Below the pieces are notes generated by a model that saw only the letters and a list, made by a program, of their open reading frames with translations, did not search any database and was not told the origin of the DNA. From contig CANJRD010000007.1 in assembly GCA_947476695.1 (NCBI GenBank), positions 124,001 to 188,000 on the forward strand: a stretch of 64,000 bases of DNA, given 5' to 3'. The DNA comes from Rhodospirillaceae bacterium (lineage in GTDB: Bacteria > Pseudomonadota > Alphaproteobacteria > Rhodospirillales > Rhodospirillaceae). Within the stretch, counting starts at the first letter, position 1. Every line of letters begins with the position of its first letter. A program made the translations under genes and the position numbers. Shown here piece after piece: positions 37,651 to 45,404 of the stretch.

Positions 37651-38550
37651 TTACTTCGCCGGGTGGGCCTTGGCGAAGGCCACGGCGGTATCCGCCCAGC
37701 GTTGCGGTTCGTTCATCAGCGACAGCATGCCTTGCGAGAAATCACGCAGTTCGAAATCGGGGCGCAGTTTGCCGGCGCGCTGGTCCATGGCGCGCAGGGT
37801 GTCCTTGGTGTCGCTCAGCACCAGCGTTGGGGCGGCAATCTTCTTGAGATCGGGCTCCATGTCGTAAGCGAAGGCGGCGTGGTGGCCGATGTCCTGCTCG
37901 AAGCGGTAAAGGTCGATCGTCTGCCAGGTCGCATTGCGCATGCTGTCGAAGGCGGCCGGGTCGCCGCTGGCCTTCACCGCGCCCTTGTAGACATCGCCCA
38001 AGTGACTGCCGTCGGCTTTGAGGGTGCGATCCGTTTCCGGCCGCTTCAAGCGTTCGGCACGTTCCTCCGGCGAGTAATAGGGCAGGCCGTGGACGACCAT
38101 GGCGGCGACGCGATCCGGATGGCGCGCGGCAAAGGCGACGGCGATGGCCGCGCCGGTGTGATGGCCGCCGAGCACGACCTTCTTGATCTTCAAGGCGTCG
38201 AGAAGCGGCACGAGATTTTCCGCGTAGTCGGCGATGGTTGGCACGCCTTTGGGCATATCCGACATGCCGTAGCCGGGCGTATCCAGGGTGATGACGCGAT
38301 AACCCTGCGCGGCGATGGCGTTCTGGATTTCCGCGAACTCGATCATCGACCAGGGCGACTGGTGCAGCAGCAGGAACGGCACCGCCGTATCGTGGGGACC
38401 GATATCGCGGTAGTGCACCGAACCCATCGGTGTCGCGATGTAGCCCTTGCCGCCGGCCAGTACGCCGTTGCCGCGCCAGACGGCATCCTGGGCTATTGCG
38501 GGCAAAGCACAGAGAACGCCGAGGACGAGGGCGACAAGGCTGCGGCGCAT
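37651..38550 (-). CDS. Secreted alpha/beta-hydrolase-fold protein without Ser/His, copy 2
   Basis: The 299-residue product has a signal peptide (cleavage near PAIAQD) and an alpha/beta-hydrolase fold: LLLHQSPWSMIEF (oxyanion region), VITLDTPGYGMSD, KVVLGGHHTGAAIAVAFAARHPDRV. In GxSxG terms the elbow reads GHHTG, so the nucleophile position is His instead of Ser. Near the C-terminus, where the catalytic His follows Gly, the sequence is DFSQGMLSLMNEP, with no His. The Asp in LVLSDTKD is kept. It is either a binding protein or an enzyme with other chemistry. It starts 1 base after the stop of its paralogue. Confidence 0.82.
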   Translation of the reverse strand: MRRSLVALVLGVLCALPAIAQDAVWRGNGVLAGGKGYIATPMGSVHYRDIGPHDTAVPFLLLHQSPWSMIEFAEIQNAIAAQGYRVITLDTPGYGMSDMPKGVPTIADYAENLVPLLDALKIKKVVLGGHHTGAAIAVAFAARHPDRVAAMVVHGLPYYSPEERAERLKRPETDRTLKADGSHLGDVYKGAVKASGDPAAFDSMRNATWQTIDLYRFEQDIGHHAAFAYDMEPDLKKIAAPTLVLSDTKDTLRAMDQRAGKLRPDFELRDFSQGMLSLMNEPQRWADTAVAFAKAHPAK

Positions 38551-38551
38551 G

Positions 38552-39484
38552 CTATTTACCCGCCTTGCTGCGCGCAAAGTCGAGCGCGATGCCGGCCCAG
38601 CGCTTTGGGTCCGAGATCAGGGACAGCAAGCTGCCCTTCGAGAATTCCGTGAAGGCGAAGTCGGGCCGCAGCTTCACCGTTCGCAAGTCCATGTCATGAA
38701 GGCTGTCCTGGGTGTCGGTCAGGACCAGTGTCGGCACTTTGATCTTCTTTAGCGCGGGCTCGAGATCGTAGGTGATCACGGCTTCGCGCCCGCTGTCCGC
38801 GGCGAGGATGTAGCGGTTCATCGCCGCCCAGGTCGCCGTGCGCAGGTTCTCGGCGGTCTTGGACGCGCCGTCCGGTGAGTCGGACAGGCCGGCCAGCGCG
38901 CTCTTGAACCCGTTGGTCAGATGGCTGCCATCGCTTGCGAGTTCGCGCGGTGCGGCTTTGCTGGCGGCGCGCGCGGCGCGTTCGTCGGCGGTGTAGTAGG
39001 GGATGCCGTGAATCAACACCGCCGCCACCCGATCCGGATGCCGGGCGGCGAAGACGACCGCGATCGAGGCCCCGGTGTGATGGCCGCCGAGCACGACCTT
39101 CTTGATCTTCAGGGCATCGAGCAGCGGGATGAGGTTATCGGCCAAGGCCTCGACGTTCGGCTGGCTGCGCGGCGGATCCGACAGCCCGTAGCCTGGCGTG
39201 TCGACGGCGACGGCGCGATAGCCCTGCGCGGCCATCTCGTTCTGGATTTCCGCAAACTCGACCATCGACCACGGCGACTGGTGCAGAAGCAGATATGGCG
39301 CGGCCGTGTCGCGCGGGCCGATGTCGCGATAATGCAGTTCGCCCATCGGGGTGGTGACGTAACCCTTACCGCCAGCCAGCACGCCGACGCCGCGCCAGAC
39401 GGCGTTATCTTGGGCCTGCGCCGGCAGGGCGCAACAAAGACCGAGCGCGACCGCGAGCACATAACGATACATTGGGCGATACAT
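38552..39484 (-). CDS. Secreted alpha/beta-hydrolase-fold protein without Ser/His, copy 1
   Basis: The 310-residue product has a signal peptide (cleavage near PAQAQD). It aligns with the next gene's product throughout: WRGVGVLAGGKGYVTTPMGELHYRDIGP, LLLHQSPWSMVEFAEIQNEMAAQGYR, DTPGYGLSD and LKIKKVVLGGHHTGASIAV. The elbow again reads GHHTG and the C-terminal His is absent (FTEFSKGSLLSLISDP). The same changes in both copies mean they predate the duplication and were maintained. ATG 39484 follows GAGGA. It lies 11 bases after the flavoprotein gene, so all three genes form one operon. Confidence 0.82.
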   Translation of the reverse strand: MYRPMYRYVLAVALGLCCALPAQAQDNAVWRGVGVLAGGKGYVTTPMGELHYRDIGPRDTAAPYLLLHQSPWSMVEFAEIQNEMAAQGYRAVAVDTPGYGLSDPPRSQPNVEALADNLIPLLDALKIKKVVLGGHHTGASIAVVFAARHPDRVAAVLIHGIPYYTADERAARAASKAAPRELASDGSHLTNGFKSALAGLSDSPDGASKTAENLRTATWAAMNRYILAADSGREAVITYDLEPALKKIKVPTLVLTDTQDSLHDMDLRTVKLRPDFAFTEFSKGSLLSLISDPKRWAGIALDFARSKAGK

Positions 39485-39495
39485 GGCCGATGTCC

Positions 39496-41010
39496 TCAAG
39501 CTTTGACGGGGACGATGCGTTGGCCGAGCAGGCGACCGAACGTCAGCGCCGGCGTGACCATCATACCGCCTTCGGTCGCGTTGCCCATCAGCTGACCCGA
39601 TCCCAGGATTTCACCGGAGGCGTAAAGCCCCGCGATCGCGCTGCCGTCCTTGCGTGTGACACGCAAGGATTTGTCGACGCCGATGCCGACGCAACTGGTC
39701 ACGTTGTAGCCCTGTTGGCGCACGATATAGAACGGCGGCTTGGCGATGGGCAGCGGCATGTGTTCGCGGCCGAAGTCCGGATCCTTCTTCGTGGCGACAG
39801 CTTTGTTATACGCGGCGATGGTCGCTTCGAGCCCGGCCGGGTCAACGCCGGCGGCGACCGCCAGCTCGCGGATCGTATTGGCCTTCTTGAACATCGCTTC
39901 TTTCGTGAAAGCTTTCGCGACCTGTTCCTTGCTCCAGTCGATGAAGCCGCTGGAGGCGGCATCGAAGATCGCCTGGTCGAACACGATCCAGAACCGCAAG
40001 TCGGGCTGCTTCATCAGCTCGCGTTCGCGTTGATCGATACCTTCGTCATCCTCGCGCACCCAGCGCTTGCCATGCGCGTTGACGTAAATTTCCCAGGGCT
40101 TCCGTCGTTCCGGGTAGACGTTGAACTGCACCAGCGGCACGCTGGGCTCATCATCCGACGCCAGAACGCGGCCAATGCCGGTGAGATAGTTCTGTTTGCC
40201 GCGCGCATAACCGCCCGCCGCCAGCGCCATCTGCAGGCCGTCGCCGCGGCTCATCGGATAGGCCGGTGCGGCATGCTGCGGATAGCCGAGCAGTTCCTGC
40301 ACCAGCGCCGGATTCATCTGGTAGCCACCGCTGGCCAGCACGACGTTGCGGCCAAGGTAGTCAGTCGTTTTGCCGGCGCTGTCCTCGGCGCGCACGCCGA
40401 TCACCTTGCCGTCGCGCATCAGCAGTTCGCGGGCGCGAGTCTCAAGCTTCAGCGTGATCTTGCCCTTCTTGGCTTCGGCCTCGAAGATTGGCTTCACCAC
40501 ATCGAGGATCGAGAGCCCGCCCTGCGGGCCCCAGGCGTAACGCCGCTCGTAATAAAACTCGTGACCGAAGCCCTTGATGGGGTGATCCGGCAGCGGCTTA
40601 AGCCCGTTGTCGGTCAGCCAGTCGAACGTATCGGCCGCGTTCTCGACGTCCAGGCGCACGAGATCCTGATCGACCGTGCCGCGGCTGATGCGCATCACAT
40701 CGTCGAAATGCTTCTGCGGCGTGTCGACGATGCCCAGGCTTTTTTGCAGCTTGGTGCCAGCGGCGCTCATTTGGCCGGTGGAGAGATAGAGCGTGCCGCC
40801 GACCACGTCGGCGACTTCCAACACGAGCACCCGCGCACCGCGCTGCGAGGCAAACGTCGCAGCCGGCAGGCCCGACGTGCCCCCGCCCACAATGATCATG
40901 TCGTAGGTGTTCGCCTCCGCGGCGGACAGGCCGCGTGCGAGGATTGAGGCGCCAACCGTCAGGGAGGACGCCCCCAACAAGAATTGACGGCGCAGAAAAG
41001 GAAGAGTCAT
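39496..41010 (-). CDS. Tat-exported FAD-dependent oxidoreductase (fumarate reductase/ketosteroid dehydrogenase type)
   Basis: The 504-residue product has a twin-arginine leader (FLRRQFLLGASSLTVGAS), FAD motif MIIVGGGTSGLPAATFASQRG, VLEVADVVGGT, a central substrate domain and the C-terminal FAD segment GLYASGEILGSGQLMGNATEGG. This is the pattern of the flavoprotein group of fumarate reductases, 3-ketosteroid dehydrogenases and tricarballylate dehydrogenase. FAD is bound before Tat export. It is the first gene of an operon with two hydrolase-fold proteins that are also exported, so a periplasmic redox pathway on an unknown substrate is likely. ATG 41010 follows CGGAGG. Confidence 0.85.
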   Translation of the reverse strand: MTLPFLRRQFLLGASSLTVGASILARGLSAAEANTYDMIIVGGGTSGLPAATFASQRGARVLVLEVADVVGGTLYLSTGQMSAAGTKLQKSLGIVDTPQKHFDDVMRISRGTVDQDLVRLDVENAADTFDWLTDNGLKPLPDHPIKGFGHEFYYERRYAWGPQGGLSILDVVKPIFEAEAKKGKITLKLETRARELLMRDGKVIGVRAEDSAGKTTDYLGRNVVLASGGYQMNPALVQELLGYPQHAAPAYPMSRGDGLQMALAAGGYARGKQNYLTGIGRVLASDDEPSVPLVQFNVYPERRKPWEIYVNAHGKRWVREDDEGIDQRERELMKQPDLRFWIVFDQAIFDAASSGFIDWSKEQVAKAFTKEAMFKKANTIRELAVAAGVDPAGLEATIAAYNKAVATKKDPDFGREHMPLPIAKPPFYIVRQQGYNVTSCVGIGVDKSLRVTRKDGSAIAGLYASGEILGSGQLMGNATEGGMMVTPALTFGRLLGQRIVPVKA

Positions 41011-41167
41011 GCGGAGCCTCCGGAAGGCGCAGCCCAATCGACCGCAGCACAACCCAGGTTAGGCCCGCAACAATTGATCAAGCAAGTGACGCCGCAGTCC
41101 CGCACGGCTAGTGGTGATTCGGCTCCAAAAGGCTCGGATGCCGACGATCGGGTACCCAGAAGAGCGA

Positions 41168-41195
41168 CTGGCCCTTGTCCGGGGACAAGGGCCAG
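41168..41195 (-). terminator. Strong hairpin terminator of the Gln-rich gene
   Basis: CTGGCCCTTGTCC (41168-41180) and GGACAAGGGCCAG (41183-41195) form a perfect 13-bp inverted repeat only 12 bases after the minus-strand stop at 41207. The rest of 41011-41206 shows no gene; it should hold the promoter of the flavoprotein operon. Confidence 0.7.
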
Positions 41196-41206
41196 CGCCT
41201 CAATGC

Positions 41207-41476
41207 TTATTTCGACTGATTGTCCCGGTCGGACTGCTGATTGCTGCCCGCCTGGTTCTGGTTCTTCTGCGGAGTCTGCTGGCTCTGCTGGGTCTGGCTA
41301 TCCTTGCCGCCCTGCTGCTGCTGCTGCTGATCACGCTGCTTCTCGTCTTGGTCGCGCTGCTGCTGCGACTGCTGCGTCCCGGCCTGATTCTTCTGGCCGC
41401 CCTGCTGTTCAGCAGTTTTGTTCTGCTGGTTCTGTTGAGCCTGCTGGTCTTTGTTCTGGTTCTGTTGGTTGGTCAC
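41207..41476 (-). CDS. Extremely Gln/Asn-rich disordered small protein
   Basis: Counted by hand, 37 of 89 residues are Gln and 10 are Asn; the rest are mainly Lys, Asp, Ser, Gly, Ala, Thr and Arg. Apart from the start Met there is no Leu, Ile, Val, Phe, Tyr, Trp or Cys, so no folded core is possible. Start GTG 41476 is preferred because AGGAG is 7 bases upstream; ATG two codons earlier would leave almost no spacing. Evidence that it is a real gene: a good ribosome site, an EcfG-type promoter 55 bases upstream and a hairpin terminator just downstream. The opposite-strand Leu-rich frame has none of these. A hydrophilin-like role in osmotic or desiccation stress is inferred. Confidence 0.78.
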   Translation of the reverse strand: MTNQQNQNKDQQAQQNQQNKTAEQQGGQKNQAGTQQSQQQRDQDEKQRDQQQQQQGGKDSQTQQSQQTPQKNQNQAGSNQQSDRDNQSK

Positions 41477-41530
41477 GCGCATTCTCCTGCTTTTGATTTC
41501 GACGAGCGAATGGTCCCCCCTGTCTTTTCA

Positions 41531-41555
41531 AACGGCTTGAGCTTTCGATGGTTCC
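41531..41555 (-). promoter_or_regulatory. EcfG (general stress sigma factor) promoter
   Basis: On the minus strand GGAAC (41555-41551), 16 bases, then CGTT (41534-41531): an exact match to the alphaproteobacterial EcfG promoter GGAAC-N16-CGTT. Transcription would start near 41524, leaving a leader of about 45 bases before the Gln-rich gene. Confidence 0.75.
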
Positions 41556-41710
41556 CCTTTCGGCGCCGCGAACATGCGCAATAATTCAACGCGTTATCGC
41601 GATTAATCTTGGGCGCATTGCGCGGCCCTTGCAGCGCCGGCCTCGCACTACGCGTTATGCGCGAGCCAGGCTTCCGCATATAAAGGCGCGGTAACAAGAC
41701 GGACAAACCC

Positions 41711-42655
41711 GTGACGCCCTTCATCATTCTCGGTGCGCCCAAGTCTTCGACCTCGACCGTCGTGGCGCTGTGCAATGCGCATCCGCGCGTGCTGGCATTA
41801 TTCGAGATCGATTTCGCCCGCGCGGCGGATTTCAACCGCAATGCCGAATTCACGGCGCGCTATCCTGAAACACGGAAGTTGTTCGGGACCTCGTTGACGA
41901 TGGCCGCGTCGCTGACTGAGGTTGCCGCGATCCTGCGCGCGCAGGGACACGACTTCGATTTTGTCGGCACCAAAATTCCAGTGATCGACGCCGAGCGCTT
42001 GGGCGAACTGGAGACGAAGACTCTTTTCGTTACGCGCGATGTTCGCACCTGGGCGGCCAAGTCGCGCATCTACACGCTGTTCATGTCCGGCGGCGCGAAT
42101 GCGGTGCCGGTGCTTGGCGCCTATGTCGGGTATCTCGTCCGGTCGTTCCGTCTGCGTGACGTGCTACGCCTGCGGCTGGAGGACATGCTGCGCGATCCCG
42201 ATGCTTTCGCGCGCCGCATCGGCGGGTTCTTCGGCTTGCCCGGCGAGGGCTTCGAGCGGTGGTGGACGCAAGCGCCGCGCCCGGCCGACGATCCCAAATC
42301 GTTCCCCTGGACCAACGGCCACCGCTCGGCCTTTCTGCCGCCGGTCGTGAATGACACGCAAGTGACACTGGAGCCGCATCCGGTCTGGGACAATCTGTTG
42401 CCGATCTTCGACAAGTACTTCGCCGCCGTGGATGGTTCGTTCGAGCCCGCCGAGATCGACCGCGACCTTGCGGCCATAGATCACCTCTGCGTGAACGCCT
42501 CGGCGACGTTCGAGCAGTTATTCCGCAGTGTAAACAGCGCCCGGTTGCACGATGTGCAGCCGAAAGATGGGCGCTTTGTTGCAACGTCCTATGAAGTGCT
42601 CGTAAAAGAACCGGGGAAGGCAGCGCAGCTCAAGGTGGCGGGGGCCAAGGACTGA
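41711..42655 (+). CDS. Sulfotransferase-family protein
   Basis: The 314-residue product begins with FIILGAPKSSTSTVVALCNAHP, the phosphosulfate-binding loop (P-loop-like, GxxKSxTS) of PAPS-dependent sulfotransferases. VTRDVRTWAAKSRIY near residue 105 fits the 3'-phosphate-binding motif (Arg ... Ser). RLRLEDMLRDPDAFARRIGGFFGLP matches the conserved C-terminal region of the family. It probably transfers sulfate to a glycan or lipid at the inner membrane. The start is GTG 41711 with a weak ribosome site. It opens the plus-strand glycan island and is followed after 25 bases by an MFS gene. Confidence 0.78.
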   Translation: MTPFIILGAPKSSTSTVVALCNAHPRVLALFEIDFARAADFNRNAEFTARYPETRKLFGTSLTMAASLTEVAAILRAQGHDFDFVGTKIPVIDAERLGELETKTLFVTRDVRTWAAKSRIYTLFMSGGANAVPVLGAYVGYLVRSFRLRDVLRLRLEDMLRDPDAFARRIGGFFGLPGEGFERWWTQAPRPADDPKSFPWTNGHRSAFLPPVVNDTQVTLEPHPVWDNLLPIFDKYFAAVDGSFEPAEIDRDLAAIDHLCVNASATFEQLFRSVNSARLHDVQPKDGRFVATSYEVLVKEPGKAAQLKVAGAKD

Positions 42656-42680
42656 GCTGCCAGATTAGGGGGGATAGGGT

Positions 42681-44024
42681 ATGTCGCAGGGTTCTATCGC
42701 AGCACGGCTCGATAGCCTGCCGCTGACGCGCACGCATAAACGGCTCATCACCATCGTCGGGCTCGGGTTGTTCTTCGACCTGTTCGACGTGTTCCTGGCC
42801 GGCGTGCTCAGTACGGTGCTCACCGGCTCCTTCGGCATCGACCGGGCCATGTTGCCGTATGTGATCGGCTCGGGCTTCGTCGGCATGTTCTTCGGCGCGA
42901 CTTTCATGGGCGTCGTGGCCGACCGTTATGGCCGCCGTCGCGCCTATCTCCTCAATCTGGCGATCTATTCGGTCTTCACGTTGGCGGGCGCCTTCAGCCC
43001 CACCGCCGTGTTTTTGATCGCGACGCGTTTTCTGGCCGGGATCGGCATCGGCGCGCAACTGCCGTTGGCGGATTCCTATCTCGGCGAAATCCTGCCCGCG
43101 AAGCGTCGCGGCCGCTTGATCGCCGTCGCTTACACCATCGGCTTTGTCGGGAATCCGGCGGTGGCGTTCCTGGCGCGCATTCTCGTGCCTACGTCGCCCT
43201 TCGGTGTCGATGGCTGGCGTTGGTTGTTCGTGATCGGCGCGCTGGGCGGCCTGACGATTTGGTTCGGTCAGCGCCTGTTGCCGGAATCGCCGCGCTGGCT
43301 GCTTTCGGTCGGACGCAATGACGACGCCGAGCGCGCGTTCGAGGAGATCGCCGGCATAACGTCGCCGGGCGCTTCCGTCGCCGCCGCGGCCACGGTGCCG
43401 CATCGTCCGGCGCGTGTGCCGTTCAGCGTACTGTTCTCGCCGGCTTATCGTGGCCGCGTCATCATGTTCTACGCGTTCCAGGTCTTCCAGACCGCGGGCT
43501 ACTACGGCTTCGGCACGATGGTGCCCTTGGTGCTGGCGTCGAAGGGCTTTTCAGTTCTGAGCTCGCTCACCTACACCAGCATCGCCTTCATCGGTTATCC
43601 CGTGGGCTCGTTCCTGTCGGTGTTCATCGTCGAGCGCTTCGATCGCCGCTGGCTCATCGCCGCCACCCTGTTCCTGATGGCGGTCCTCGGCGTCGCCATG
43701 GGGTATTCGACGCCGCCGCTGGCCATCGGCGTGATCGGTATCATCTACACGCTGATCAGCAACATCTTCGCCAACGCGTTCCACATCTTCCAGGGCGAGA
43801 TATTCCCCACCGCCATCCGCGGCACGGCGGCGGGTTCCGCCTATGGCATCAGCCGGATCACGACCGCGCTGATGCCATTCGTGCTGATCCCGTTGCTGGA
43901 GGACTATGGCGCGACGATCATGTTCGCCACCATCGCCGGCGCGCTGGCAATCGACATCTTGATCATCAGCCTGTTCGCCCCCAGCACCACCGGAAAGTCG
44001 CTGGAAGAAATCGCGGCACACTAA
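42681..44024 (+). CDS. MFS transporter
   Basis: The 447-residue integral membrane protein has 12 predicted helices in two halves. Family motifs: GVVADRYGRRRAYL between helices 2 and 3, RFLAGIGIGAQLPLADSYLGEILP in helix 4-5, LLPESPRWLLSVGRNDDA before the central loop, and IFPTAIRGTAAGSAYGISR in the second half. The pattern is that of the sugar/aromatic-acid proton symporter groups. The substrate cannot be read from the sequence. It follows the sulfotransferase gene by 25 bp and is probably cotranscribed. Confidence 0.9.
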   Translation: MSQGSIAARLDSLPLTRTHKRLITIVGLGLFFDLFDVFLAGVLSTVLTGSFGIDRAMLPYVIGSGFVGMFFGATFMGVVADRYGRRRAYLLNLAIYSVFTLAGAFSPTAVFLIATRFLAGIGIGAQLPLADSYLGEILPAKRRGRLIAVAYTIGFVGNPAVAFLARILVPTSPFGVDGWRWLFVIGALGGLTIWFGQRLLPESPRWLLSVGRNDDAERAFEEIAGITSPGASVAAAATVPHRPARVPFSVLFSPAYRGRVIMFYAFQVFQTAGYYGFGTMVPLVLASKGFSVLSSLTYTSIAFIGYPVGSFLSVFIVERFDRRWLIAATLFLMAVLGVAMGYSTPPLAIGVIGIIYTLISNIFANAFHIFQGEIFPTAIRGTAAGSAYGISRITTALMPFVLIPLLEDYGATIMFATIAGALAIDILIISLFAPSTTGKSLEEIAAH

Positions 44025-44129
44025 GCCCGGCGCCAAATCCGGCCTTGGCTAGCGCCGGGTCTGTCCTTAGCTTACCGTCGCGTGGCGCTATCACGTGTAG
44101 CGCGATGTTTCCGGATTTTGAGCCGACGC

Positions 44130-45383
44130 ATGAGCCTCGAGAACGAGCTTGCCGTCGCCATCGAGCACTATCGCCACAAGCGGTATGCCGAGGCTGGGGG
44201 CATCTGCGAAAAGGCGCTGGCGCTGCAGCCGCGCAACGACGCGATCCTGAACGTCCTGGGATCGGTGGAATTTGCCCAAGGAAATTTCGCGCGCGCGCGG
44301 CACTTGGTGCAGTCGGCTATCGAGATCAACCCGCAGCAAGCCTACCGGGAAAACCTCAGTTCGATCAGCATCCGGTTGGGATGCGAGCTTTTGCTGTCCG
44401 GCGATCGTTCGGCGGCGCTTGAGGCCTTTCAACAGGCGCGGCAACTGCCGGGGCAGTCCGCGAAGACGCAAAAGGATGTAGAGAGCCTCATCGCCGATAC
44501 AACGTTGGTGCGCGGCCTGCTCACGGCCGGGATCGGGCGCGCGGATGTGTCGTGGAAGGCTTCGCCCCCCGCCGCATTTGTCGAAGCCGTGACGCAACAG
44601 CTGTCGGCCCCGATCGCCGGTTTGGCTGTTGTTTTCTTTCATGTGGATCTCGGGGCGGCCGCGCATCCGTTTGCCGCGCTCCACGGCCAAACCTGGGTGA
44701 CTGACTACCAGGCAACCTTGAACTCCGCCGTGGATGCCGCGCGCCGGTCGAACCCCTCGGCAAAAGTCATCGTGCTGACTGACCGCGAAACGGATGTCGC
44801 CTGGCTGCGTCCCGATTGCATTGTGGTGCGCTTGCCGATCGACCGCGAGCATCTGATGTTTTCCCGCATGGTGTCCTACGCGGCACTTGCGGCCAGCGGG
44901 TCGCTGCCAGGGCCTGCGCTCTGGCTGGACTCCGACGTCTGCCTCAACCGCAGCGCCGACGAGGTCTTTCGGCTGCAGTTCGATGTCGGCCTGACGTTCC
45001 GCACAACCCCAGGCGAGGCGCACATGCCTTTCAACGAAGGCGTAATCATGACGGGCAGCGGGCATGCGGCGGCGGAATTCTTCGGAACGTGCCTGGGACT
45101 CTATCAGGCGATCAGCGAGTCCGAGGCGGCGGCGCGTCGCTACGAGTTCAACGTCAAGCGGTGGCGTGGCGGTCAGCTCTCGCTGGCGGCGTTCACCCAA
45201 TGGTGTTTCCCGCCCCGCGCGAAAGACGGCCTGATCGCGCACGGGCTCACCTGTCGGTTCTTCCCCTGTGACCAGTACAACTACACGGTCCAGGAAAAGG
45301 ACGATGTGGAACGTTGGCAGACCAAATGGGCGCTGCATTTCAAAGGTGCACGAAAGCACCTGTTGGATAGACTGAAGACCTGA
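44130..45383 (+). CDS. TPR-glycosyltransferase-like fusion
   Basis: The 417-residue product has TPR-type helices over roughly residues 1-130 (HYRHKRYAEAGGICEKALALQPRNDAILNVLGSVEFAQGNF...ALEAFQQARQLPG). The C-terminal part from about 165 has a Rossmann-like pattern, including AKVIVLTDRETD and ALWLDSDVCLN, the latter a D-x-D type metal/nucleotide-sugar motif of GT-A transferases. It probably transfers a sugar onto a glycan or a protein held by the TPRs. ATG 44130 is favoured; a GTG at 44082 in the same frame adds only a basic stretch. Confidence 0.65.
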   Translation: MSLENELAVAIEHYRHKRYAEAGGICEKALALQPRNDAILNVLGSVEFAQGNFARARHLVQSAIEINPQQAYRENLSSISIRLGCELLLSGDRSAALEAFQQARQLPGQSAKTQKDVESLIADTTLVRGLLTAGIGRADVSWKASPPAAFVEAVTQQLSAPIAGLAVVFFHVDLGAAAHPFAALHGQTWVTDYQATLNSAVDAARRSNPSAKVIVLTDRETDVAWLRPDCIVVRLPIDREHLMFSRMVSYAALAASGSLPGPALWLDSDVCLNRSADEVFRLQFDVGLTFRTTPGEAHMPFNEGVIMTGSGHAAAEFFGTCLGLYQAISESEAAARRYEFNVKRWRGGQLSLAAFTQWCFPPRAKDGLIAHGLTCRFFPCDQYNYTVQEKDDVERWQTKWALHFKGARKHLLDRLKT

Positions 45384-45404
45384 ACATAGAGATCGACGCA
45401 AGCC

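Noticed and set aside
41111-41584. 157-residue Leu-rich plus-strand frame opposite the Gln-rich gene
   Set aside because: It looks like a membrane protein only because CAG/CAA Gln codons read backwards as Leu codons; promoter, ribosome site and terminator all support the minus strand.
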